From Gordonia sediminis (GTDB taxonomy: Bacteria; Actinomycetota; Actinomycetes; Mycobacteriales; Mycobacteriaceae): a stretch of 64,000 nt of DNA. The notes beneath the pieces were generated by a model, which saw only the letters and a program-made list of their open reading frames with translations, made no database searches and was not told the DNA's origin. The position numbers were made by a program, and so were the translations under genes. Where the stretch lies: NCBI GenBank assembly GCA_004193205.1, contig RZUM01000004.1, forward strand, positions 434,001-498,000, written 5' to 3'. Shown here piece after piece: positions 18,101-26,084 of the stretch (position 1 is its first letter; every line of letters starts with the position of its first letter).

Positions 18101-19938
18101 TCCACCGACATGTCCTGCGCCAGCGCGACCCGGAACTCGTATGCCGAACACAACAGTCCGTCGGGGCGGTTCAGGTGGTACGGGTGCTCGTCGAGGACGT
18201 CGAGGCCCAGGCTGTGCAGGACCGGCAGGACGTCGGTGAGGGTGGCCGTGCCACCGCCGAGGTAGAGCGTGAAGTTCCAGCGCTGACCGACCGAACCGGC
18301 GTCGATGGTGTCGTCGCGGTCCGTCTCGTCGTCTTCGACGAAACGACTGAGGGTGACCGTGACCCCGTCCGGCTCCAGCCGGGTCACGTGGATGAGGTCC
18401 TCGAGGGCGGCTCGGGGTGGGCGCTGCTCCTTGTAGTCGTCGGGCAGCGACGGCAGCATCCGCAGTAACGTGTCCACGCCGCCGGCGGGCCACTCGGCCA
18501 GGATCTCCTCCGGTGTCATCGACATCGCCGTGGACCGGCCCAGCGCGCGCACCCGCTCGTCCCAGCTGCGGATGGCGTCGGCGAGGTGGGCCTGCATCGC
18601 CTGGTGTCGTTCGCTTCCGGTGTCGAGGGTGCCGAGCGAACGCGCGGTGTCTGCGTCGACGCGCACGAGCACCTGCAGCAGCGCGAGCGGCATCTCGCTG
18701 ACCCGCGCGGTGTATTCGAGTTTGGAGCCCCCGAGTTCGTCGAGCAGCTCCGACTGCAGCCGCAGGCGTGCCCGGGTGGTGTACCGGTCGCGTGGGATGA
18801 ACACGAGTGCGGCGGCCATTCGTCCCTCGGGGTGGGCCCGGACGAACAGACGCAGCGATCGGGTGGCCACCGCCTCGAGCATCCCGTCGACCCGCCGCTT
18901 GAGTTCGTCCGCCGACGCCGCGAACATCTCGACGAGCGGATAGATCTGCAGCAGTTCGAGGATCGACTGGCCCGCGTAGGAATCCTCCTCGACACCCGCC
19001 TCGGTCGTGACCGCGTGGACCTTCTCACGCAGCACCGGGACGTCGAGCACCGTCTGATGCAACCCGGAGGACGTGAAGGTCCCCAGGAAACGGTGCTCGC
19101 CGGTCGGCACGCCGTCGGTCCCGAAGGTCGGCACCTGCAGCAAGGTCGGGAAATTCGACCGCTGGATCCCGGTCTCGAGGTACACCCGCGACACCCGGGG
19201 CAACAACGGTCGCTCGGTGACAAGCGGGAAGTCCGACCACACCGCATCGGTCCGCCAGATCCCGAGCCGTTCGTCGGTGGTGCCGTCGGCGGTGACGTGG
19301 GTGTAGCCCAGCGGCATGAAGTGGTTGCCGGAGAACCATGCCAGCAACTCCCCGTACTCGGCGCTGTCGGCGGCACTGATCCCGGCGACCGTGCTCGCCG
19401 GCACGGTCCCGCAGTGCGCGGCCAGCGCGGTCATCCGGGTCCGCATCTCGTCGACGTCTCGGTCGACGTCGACGACCCGGCCGACAACGTCGGAGACATC
19501 GGCCCGCAGCGCCTCGAGATCCACATCGGGTCGGTGGGACAGCGCGCTGACGAAGATCCACGACTCGACCGCGGTGGCGTCGGGTTCCTCGCAGAATTCG
19601 GCGAGCGTACCGTCGTCGGTCCGGATCACCGGGACGACCGGATGGTCCATGCGGCTGACGGTGAGGTCATGTGCCTCGACGGTCGCCAGCACCGCCTCCA
19701 CCAGGTGTGGCATGTCGTCGTTCACCGCGACGACCTCGATGCCGCCGGAGTCGGTCGCGACGACGTCGACGAGCCGGCCGCCCGGATCACGACGATGCGC
19801 GACCTCGAGGTGATGGCGCACGCGCGCGACCTCGTCCGAGTCGGGGGAACCCGAATCCCCCAGATCCGCCTCGCCGGGGACCGCAGGCGGCGACGCACTG
19901 TAGTAGCGCGCGATCGCCTGCGGCAGAAGCGATGTCAT
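15124..19938 (-). CDS. gdh: NAD-specific glutamate dehydrogenase, large (L180) type
   Basis: The roughly 1604-aa protein is of the 180-kDa NAD-GDH class, which oxidises glutamate to 2-oxoglutarate and ammonium. The N-terminal half carries ACT-like regulatory regions and the helical domain. The catalytic core includes [51 protein letters not shown] and the Rossmann segment ending in [18 protein letters not shown]. The size agrees with mycobacterial Gdh (Rv2476c, about 1620 aa), where activity is controlled by GarA. The ATG at 19938 is used; an in-frame TTG three codons earlier is possible. It lies between ettA and the molybdopterin oxidoreductase, all on the minus strand. Confidence 0.93.
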   Translation of the reverse strand: [1604 protein letters not shown]

Positions 19939-20059
19939 GTTCGGCAACCGTGTTCACCCCATCGCGGGAGAGGCAGGGACCCGGAATCTCCGGCGTATGC
20001 CTCCTCCCTTGCGATGGTAGTGACCGCGGCGGCCGAGGGCAGCCGTCTCGGCGTGTATC

Positions 20060-21733
20060 TCAGTCGCGAGTGAGCTTGCGGTAGGTGACCCGGTGTGGGC
20101 GGGCCGCCTCGGGGCCGAGGCGTTCGACCTTGTTGGCCTCATAGGCCTCGAAGTTACCCTCGAACCAGAACCACTGGCCTTCGGTGACGTTGCCCTCCCA
20201 CGCCAGGATGTGGGTACAGGTGCGGTCCAGGAACCAGCGGTCGTGGCTGATCACGACCGCGCAGCCGGGGAACTTCTCCAGCGCGTTCTCCAGCGAACCG
20301 AGTGTCTCCACGTCGAGGTCGTTGGTCGGCTCGTCCAGCAGGATCAGGTTGCCGCCCTCCTTCAGCGTCAGCGCGAGGTTGAGGCGGTTGCGCTCACCGC
20401 CCGAGAGCACCTCGGAGCGCTTCTGCTGGTCGGGGCCCTTGAAACCGAACGCACTGACGTAGGCACGCGACGGCATCTCGTTCTGGCCGACCTCGATGTA
20501 GTCCAGACCGTCGGAGACGACCTCCCACACCGTCTTCTTGGGGTCGATGTTGGCGCGGCTCTGGTCGACATAGCTCAACTTGACCGTGTCGCCGACCTTG
20601 ACCGTCCCCGAGTCCGGGTCCTCGAGCCCGACGATGGTCTTGAACAGGGTGGTCTTGCCGACACCGTTGGGGCCGATGACACCGACGATGCCGTTCCGCG
20701 GCAGCGTGAACGACAGGTCCTTGATCAGGACCCGGTTCTCGAAGCCCTTGTCGAGGTGAGCGACCTCCACCACCACGTCACCCAGCCGCGGCGGGGTCGG
20801 GATCTGGATCTCCTCGAAGTCGAGCTTGCGGGTCTTCTCGGCCTCCGCGGCCATCTCCTCGTAGCGGGCCAGACGGGCCTTGTTCTTGGTCTGACGGGCC
20901 TTGGCGCCGGAGCGGACCCAGGCGAGTTCCTCCTTGAGGCGCTTCTGCAGCTTCTGGTCCTTCTTGCCCTGCACCTCGAGGCGATCGGCCTTCTTCTCCA
21001 GGTAGGTGGAGTAGTTGCCCTGATACGGGATCAGCTTGCCGCGGTCGACCTCGCAGATCCACTCCGCGACGTGATCGAGGAAGTAGCGGTCGTGGGTGAC
21101 GGCGAGCACCGCGCCCGGGTAGCCGGCGAGGAACTGCTCGAGCCACAGCACGCTCTCGGCGTCGAGGTGGTTGGTCGGCTCGTCGAGGAGCAGTAGATCG
21201 GGTTTGGACAGCAGCAGCTTGCACAGCGCGACCCGGCGTCGCTCACCACCGGAGAGGTGGGTCACCGGGGAGTCGGCCGGCGGGCAGCGCAGGGCATCCA
21301 TCGCCTGTTCGAGCTGCGAGTCGAGATCCCATGCGTCCGCATTGTCGAGGTCCTCCTGCAGCTTGCCCATCTCTTCCATGAGCTCGTCGGAGTAGTCTGT
21401 GGCCATCTGCTCGGCGATCTCGTTGAAGCGGTCGAGCTTCACCTTGATCTCACCCATGCCCTCTTCGACGTTCTCCTTGACCGTCTTCTCCTCGTTGAGG
21501 GGCGGTTCCTGCAGGAGGATGCCGACCGAGGCCTGGGGATCGAGGAATGCCTCGCCGTTGGACGGCTGGTCGATCCCGGCCATGATCTTCAGGATCGACG
21601 ACTTACCCGCACCGTTGGGTCCGACGACACCGATCTTGGCGCCCGGGAAGAACGACATGGTGACATCGTCGAGAATGACCTTGTCACCGTGCGCCTTCCG
21701 TACCTTCTTCATCGTGTAGATGAACTCAGCCAC
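20060..21733 (-). CDS. ettA: energy-dependent translational throttle protein EttA (ABC-F)
   Basis: The 557-aa ABC-F ATPase binds the ribosomal E site and gates the first elongation steps according to ATP/ADP level. Two nucleotide-binding domains are complete: Walker A GPNGAGKSS and GPNGVGKTT, signatures LSGGERRR and LSGGERNR, and Walker B LLLLDEPTNHLD and LILLDEPTNDLD. The inter-domain linker and the EttA-type arm are present. There are no TM segments. The GTG start (21731-21733) has GAGAGG 7 bp upstream. It is orthologous by position to Rv2477c. Confidence 0.93.
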   Translation of the reverse strand: MAEFIYTMKKVRKAHGDKVILDDVTMSFFPGAKIGVVGPNGAGKSSILKIMAGIDQPSNGEAFLDPQASVGILLQEPPLNEEKTVKENVEEGMGEIKVKLDRFNEIAEQMATDYSDELMEEMGKLQEDLDNADAWDLDSQLEQAMDALRCPPADSPVTHLSGGERRRVALCKLLLSKPDLLLLDEPTNHLDAESVLWLEQFLAGYPGAVLAVTHDRYFLDHVAEWICEVDRGKLIPYQGNYSTYLEKKADRLEVQGKKDQKLQKRLKEELAWVRSGAKARQTKNKARLARYEEMAAEAEKTRKLDFEEIQIPTPPRLGDVVVEVAHLDKGFENRVLIKDLSFTLPRNGIVGVIGPNGVGKTTLFKTIVGLEDPDSGTVKVGDTVKLSYVDQSRANIDPKKTVWEVVSDGLDYIEVGQNEMPSRAYVSAFGFKGPDQQKRSEVLSGGERNRLNLALTLKEGGNLILLDEPTNDLDVETLGSLENALEKFPGCAVVISHDRWFLDRTCTHILAWEGNVTEGQWFWFEGNFEAYEANKVERLGPEAARPHRVTYRKLTRD

Positions 21734-22040
21734 GCTTCAACCTCTCTACCAGCGTCTTTGCTTGCTCGTCCGTGGTCGTCGCCCGCGGAACCCCCAAGGG
21801 CCGGGGGCCGGACACGCGCGGGGACGTCGCCCTCATGGCACAACAGCCTTCGAGTCTAGTCACCGCGTGCTTGCGGTGATCCTGCAGGCGGGACACCCGC
21901 CGCAGCTGGTTCGGAGACAACGTTCCGCACACCCGAACTGCACCGCGTCCGCGGCACGCAGTGCGGTTCGGATGCGGCACGTCAGCAGGATCGGCAGGGC
22001 CCGGGTGGCGGTGGTACTTCTCGCCGCCACCCGCCCATGA
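21734..22040. other. 307-bp intergenic region between ettA and the ssb-like gene
   Basis: No coding sequence is supported. It should hold the ettA promoter and leader (minus strand). An imperfect long hairpin lies at about 21932-21972 (CCGAAC pairing with GTTCGG, plus inner GC pairs). A perfect 10-bp hairpin lies at 22002-22033. Confidence 0.6.
22002..22033 (-). terminator. hairpin downstream of the ssb-like gene
   Basis: CGGGTGGCGG (22002-22011) pairs perfectly with CCGCCACCCG (22024-22033), 7 bp beyond the ssb-like stop. There is no T tract, as is common for actinobacterial terminators. Confidence 0.55.
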
Positions 22041-22499
22041 TCACGCAGCGGTGCGCTGCACTCCCGGGTCTGCCTCGTCGGGGTTCACGGCGGCGTCCGC
22101 TCCCCCGACGGCCCCCGCGGCCTCGGTGTCGGTGAAAGCCGAGGTGCCCTGGTAGCTGACGACACAGCGACTGAGGTCGAGGCCCACCGCGGTGGCGGTC
22201 ATTTCCAGGTCGGAGCGCTTCTCGCCGTCGGCGGTGACATATTCGTTGGTCCGGATCTGCCCGTGGGCGATGATCGGTCGACCTTTCGCGACCGCGAGTC
22301 CGACCCCGGTCAGCAGGCGACGCCAGCAGGAAAGGGTGAGATAGAGCGTGGGACCGTCGGTCCACTCGCCGCTGCTGCGGTCCAGTCTCCGCGAGTTACA
22401 GGCGACACGGAAGGAGATCACCTCCTCACCTGTGTTCGTCTGGCGCCGGCGCGGTTCGGATATGACCGTCCCGATCACGGTGGTGTAGGTCTCGTACAT
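22041..22499 (-). CDS. ssb: single-stranded DNA-binding protein, second paralogue (SsbB type)
   Basis: This 152-aa OB-fold protein starts MYETYTTVIGTVISEPRRRQTNTGEEVISFRVACNSRR and carries the SSB strands TLYLTLSCWRRL and KGRPIIAHGQIRTNEY. The tail lacks the acidic DDDxPF tip of the replicative SSB, so this is the accessory actinobacterial SSB paralogue (Rv2478c position). In Streptomyces the comparable paralogue acts in special contexts such as sporulation. The start at 22499 has GGAG 6 bp upstream. A second in-frame start 30 bp earlier has weaker support. Confidence 0.85.
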   Translation of the reverse strand: MYETYTTVIGTVISEPRRRQTNTGEEVISFRVACNSRRLDRSSGEWTDGPTLYLTLSCWRRLLTGVGLAVAKGRPIIAHGQIRTNEYVTADGEKRSDLEMTATAVGLDLSRCVVSYQGTSAFTDTEAAGAVGGADAAVNPDEADPGVQRTAA

Positions 22500-22623
22500 G
22501 CTCGACTCCTCGAATTCTCCCCTGGCCACGCGATGTCGTGGCTGGAGTCAGCATCGATCAGATTCGGCGCCGCGGACGCGGCCGACCGCGATCTGTGGAC
22601 TACTCGACGAATTCCACTGATTT

Positions 22624-23240
22624 CTAGACGACGGTGAATCCCGACGGAAGGGCGGCCCTCCCGGTGAGGGCGGCGAGTACCGCCTCACCGTCGCCGCGCC
22701 GCGCGGCGGCGGCGCCCAGCACCGCCGTCGCAACCTCGACCACCTCCGCCGGCACGGCGACGTCCTGACCGGTCGCCCGTGCCACGTCCATCCCGTGCAC
22801 GGCGAGTTCGGTTGTGCGGCTCGGAAGATAGTCGAGCAGGTACATGCCGCCGACCACCGTGTGGATGAGCGGGTTGTCCACGCGCGCCAGTGCCTCCAGC
22901 GCGCGGTTGCGGGCGGCGACGACGACCGACACCGGGTCGTCGCCGAGGGCCTGACCCGCCTGCTCGCCGCGGGTGCGCACCGCCTGTGGGTCGGCTTCGG
23001 CGGCCGCAGTGAGGTAGTAGTCCGCGGCATCGGGGATCCGTTGCTCATCGGCGGGTCGGTCGGTGTAGTCGGCGACCGTGCTCAACGCCCGTCCGGTGTG
23101 ACCGACCAGTGCGCGCACCGACCAGTCCCCCAGACCCGGCCGATCCCACTGGTCGGCCGCGATGCCGCGCACCACATTCACGAAGTGCTCGGCCGCGGTC
23201 TCGAACACCCGGCGCTCGTCGATGCCGTTCGAGTTGCCCA
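22624..23240 (-). CDS. DinB/mycothiol-dependent maleylpyruvate isomerase-like protein
   Basis: The 205-aa protein has a four-helix DinB-like N-terminal domain. The metal-binding region is visible as GDWSVRALVGHTGRALSTV and TELAVHGMDVARATGQ, the usual histidine positions of the TIGR03086/maleylpyruvate isomerase family. Members often use mycothiol as cofactor, and this genus makes mycothiol. The ATG at 23240 has GGAGG 10 bp upstream; an earlier in-frame start adds 20 residues. The substrate is unknown. Confidence 0.75.
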
Positions 23241-23372
23241 TGGCGTACCCGCCTCCGTCCTCGGATGGATCGGCGGAGGTCCTCACCCCCGCACCTCTCA
23301 CCAGTGAACGCCCACCCGAGGTGATGATCCAGCGAGCAGACGATCGCTATCGCGATCACATGCGCTCGGCCG

Positions 23373-24089
23373 TCACCTCGGCGCGACGTCGATGACCGGC
23401 CGTCGGACACCGGCGCCCGGTCCGTCGAAGTGCCACCATTCGCCCGAGTAGACCGCCAGCCCGCCGGCCGCCATCGCGTCGCGCAACCGCGCCCTCGCGC
23501 GTTGCGCGGCGACCGGCACGCCCGCGGTGGCGTAGGCCGTGGCGGCGGGCGTGAAGGAGTCGAAATCGGTGCCCATGTCGAGACGGCAGCGGTCGGCGAC
23601 GCGTCGGGGCTTCGGGCACCCCGGCAGCCGGGCCGCCAACGTCACATCGACGGACCTGCCGGCTTCGTGGCTGCGCGAATAAGGTCCGGGGGCGGCGACC
23701 CAGGCCGGATTCGAGACTTTGTCGAACATCTTCTGCTGCACCGAATGCGGGCGGTAGCAGTCCCAGAACACCAGGACCTCGTTGCTGCGGCGCAAGATTC
23801 GGGCCGCCGTGGTCAGCCCTGGCGCCATCGACTCGTGGACGAGGCAACGCGCGTTGGAGGGATACAGCGGCTCACCTACGAAATTGTCCGAGGTCGCGTA
23901 GCGCAGGTCGATGAGTGCGTCCGGCACCGCCGAACGCACGTCGATCAGGCCCACCGCCCGAGCCGCCTCGGAGACCGGTGGGATCGCTCGTGGCGTCCCC
24001 TGCGCCGGGGTTGTGTTCGCACCGCCGACGACCATGACGACGGTGATCATCACCGTCAGTGCCAACCGGACGCCATGTCGTCGCAGCAT
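23373..24089 (-). CDS. secreted VanX-like D-alanyl-D-alanine dipeptidase (M15D)
   Basis: The 238-aa protein has an N-terminal signal or anchor (RLALTVMITVVMVVGGANT). The M15 zinc motif is SRSHEAGRSVDVTL, with ligands His141 and Asp148; the catalytic Glu217 and third ligand His220 are in SGEWWHFDG. Such enzymes cleave D-Ala-D-Ala or other peptidoglycan dipeptides outside the membrane. No vanHA-type genes lie nearby, so cell-wall turnover is more likely than glycopeptide resistance. The two-component genes upstream on the same strand are degenerate. Confidence 0.85.
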   Translation of the reverse strand: MLRRHGVRLALTVMITVVMVVGGANTTPAQGTPRAIPPVSEAARAVGLIDVRSAVPDALIDLRYATSDNFVGEPLYPSNARCLVHESMAPGLTTAARILRRSNEVLVFWDCYRPHSVQQKMFDKVSNPAWVAAPGPYSRSHEAGRSVDVTLAARLPGCPKPRRVADRCRLDMGTDFDSFTPAATAYATAGVPVAAQRARARLRDAMAAGGLAVYSGEWWHFDGPGAGVRRPVIDVAPR

Positions 24090-24141
24090 CAGACGTTTCT
24101 ATCACCACACGTGGGGTAGTGCAGCGATCGCAAGACCACGC

Positions 24142-24813
24142 TCAGTTCCCCCGCAACAGGCCGCTCGTGTGCGCATGCGCGACGAGCTGCGCGCGGTCCC
24201 GGGCCCCAACCTTCGCCATCGCCCGGTTGATGTGGGTCTTCGCGGTGAACACACTGATGGTCAGTTCCCGGGCGATGTCCTGGTTGCTCTTGCCCTCGGC
24301 GGCGAGGATGACGATCTCACGTTCGCGGGGTGTCAGGACGTCGAAGTCGCCGAGATCGTCCAGTGCCCCGCTCGCGGCCGGCCCGCCGGCGCGCAGCCGC
24401 TCGATCAGGGTGCGTCCCGCGACCGCCTACAGTGCAGGATCACCGGCAGCGACCCGCCTGATCGCTGACAGCAGCTCGTCGGGTTCGATCTCCTTGCCGA
24501 CGAATCCGGCGGCGCCGGCCTGGATCGCGGCCTCGACGTGTTCGTCGATCTCGAAGGTGGTGAGCACGAGGATGGCGATATCTGCGGTCGCGGCGTCGCC
24601 GGCGATCAGACGGGTCGCCTCGACACCGTCCAGCCGCGGCATGCGAATGTCCATCAGCATCACATCGGGGTGGGCGTCGCGAGCGATCTCGATCGCCGCG
24701 TGACCGTCGGCCGCCTCCCCGACCACCTCCATGTCGGCTTCGCTGTCGATCAGCACCCGCAACGTGGCCCGGAACAGGTGCTGGTCATCGGCCAACGCCA
24801 CTCGGATCGTCAT
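24142..24813 (-). pseudogene. NarL/LuxR-family response regulator interrupted by an in-frame TAG
   Basis: The receiver domain (TIRVALADDQHLFRATLR, phosphoacceptor Asp55 in LMDIRMP) is read from the ATG at 24811-24813. It ends at TAG (24427-24429), in the linker after RVAAGDPAL. The same frame continues open for 94 codons to a TGA at 24142-24144 and encodes a complete LuxR helix-turn-helix (LTPREREIVILAAEGKSNQDIARELTISVFTAKTHINRAMAKVGARDR). One change, for example TCG to TAG, explains the break. No ATG or GTG is available soon after the stop, so a free DNA-binding domain is unlikely. The start overlaps the kinase stop (ATGA). Read-through or an assembly error are the alternatives. Confidence 0.82.
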
Positions 24814-26014
24814 GTGCCCTGCCAACTCTCGCCGACCGGGTGCAGGGGAAGGCGGGACACCGCCTGGAACTCGGTCGGGTCACGATGCGTCGTGACACTG
24901 CCGCCGACCGACCGGGCGCGCTCCTCCATGCCGATGATCCCGAACTGCGGGCGGGCGTGGGTCGAGACATTCGCCGCGACGGTGTTGGCCACCGAGATGG
25001 TCAAGGTGTTGAGGCCGTAGGCGAGGTCGAGGCGAACCTCGCTGCCGGCCGCATACCGCGCCGCGTTGGTCAGTGCTTCCTGGACGATCCGGTAGGCGGT
25101 CAGGTCGATGGCGGGCGGCAGGTCGGCGACGACTCCGGTCGTGGTCACGTCGATGCGCATCCCCGCCTTGCGATGCGCGTCGACCAGCTCGGGCAGATCC
25201 CGCAGGCCGGGTGTCGGGGCGAGATCGCCAGACTCGTCCCCGGCTCGAAGCATGCCGACCGCGGCCTTGGTTTCGTCGAGCGCGGCGCGCGCGGTGCCTT
25301 GCAGACGTCCGAGGATCTCGGCCGCCTCGTCGGGCCGGGAGTGCAGCAGCCGCAACGCCACTGCGACCTGCAAGAGCATGAGCGACAGGTGGTGTGCGGT
25401 GATGTCATGCAGATCCTGCGCGATCCGCAGCCGCTCGGCGGCCGCCCGCTGGCGGGCCTCGTCCTCCCGCATCCGCTCGGCGAGGCGGGCCCGCGACTCG
25501 AGCGCCTCGAGGTAGGCCCGGCGGGTATGACTCACCGCCCCGACCGCGGCCGCCAGCAGGATGTAGGCAACCGTTCCCAGCCGGTTCGGCCCGATCCAGG
25601 GGCCCGATGTGGTCGCCACCGCGATGATCCAGACCAGAACGACCAGCCCGGTCACCACCACCGCACTCCACACCGGCGGCCGCTCGGTGACGAGGTAGTA
25701 GACGCACACCATGATCGGGAGCTGTAGCGCAGGGTTGAAATCGCCGACGACAAGCCCGTAGACGATGAACACCGCCGTGGCCGCGGCGAGTGCGGCGTGT
25801 GGCGTGTGGCGTGTGGCCACCGACGACACATAAGCACGATCGCGGCGCCGAGCGCGGCGTAGGCCACCCCCTGCAGCGAGGTGTCGCCGGGCCGGCCGTC
25901 GCGCTGGGGAAATCGCATGACGAACGCCGTCGCGGCGAACGTCAGCGCCGCGATGATCGGGGCGGGATGCGCGGACACGACACGGGCAGCCACCTCGAAC
26001 CACCGCCTGCGCAT
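24810..26014 (-). pseudogene. NarL-type sensor histidine kinase (HisKA_3) broken by a repeat-linked frameshift
   Basis: The N-terminal TM helices (RRRWFEVAARVVSAHPAPIIAALTFAATAFVMRF, YAALGAAIVLMCRRWPHA) are in one frame. The remainder is in another: TM segments from AALAAATAVFIVYGLVV, the H-box IAQDLHDITAHHLSLM and the HATPase ending at 24810. The switch falls at three tandem copies of a 7-bp unit at 25795-25815. With one copy or with four copies the frame would be restored; one copy gives a natural sequence, CRRWPHAALAAATAVF. The start is uncertain (ATG at 26014, or a GTG near 26063). The partner regulator also carries a premature stop. Confidence 0.78.
25795..25815. repeat. three perfect copies of heptamer GCGTGTG
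   Basis: GCGTGTG repeats at 25795, 25802 and 25809 inside the sensor kinase gene. Seven is not a multiple of three, so each copy gained or lost changes frame. The array sits exactly where the two coding frames meet. Confidence 0.9.
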
Positions 26015-26084
26015 GCCGGCCACGCTACTTGCAGCGCGCTCCGTGCGTGCGCGGAAGCGCACCGGGTCGCCGTCCGCGCCGGGA

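Noticed and set aside
23373-24089. Vancomycin resistance gene vanX
   Set aside because: M15D family motifs are present but no vanH, vanA or vanRS partner is adjacent and it has an export signal; cell-wall turnover is more likely.
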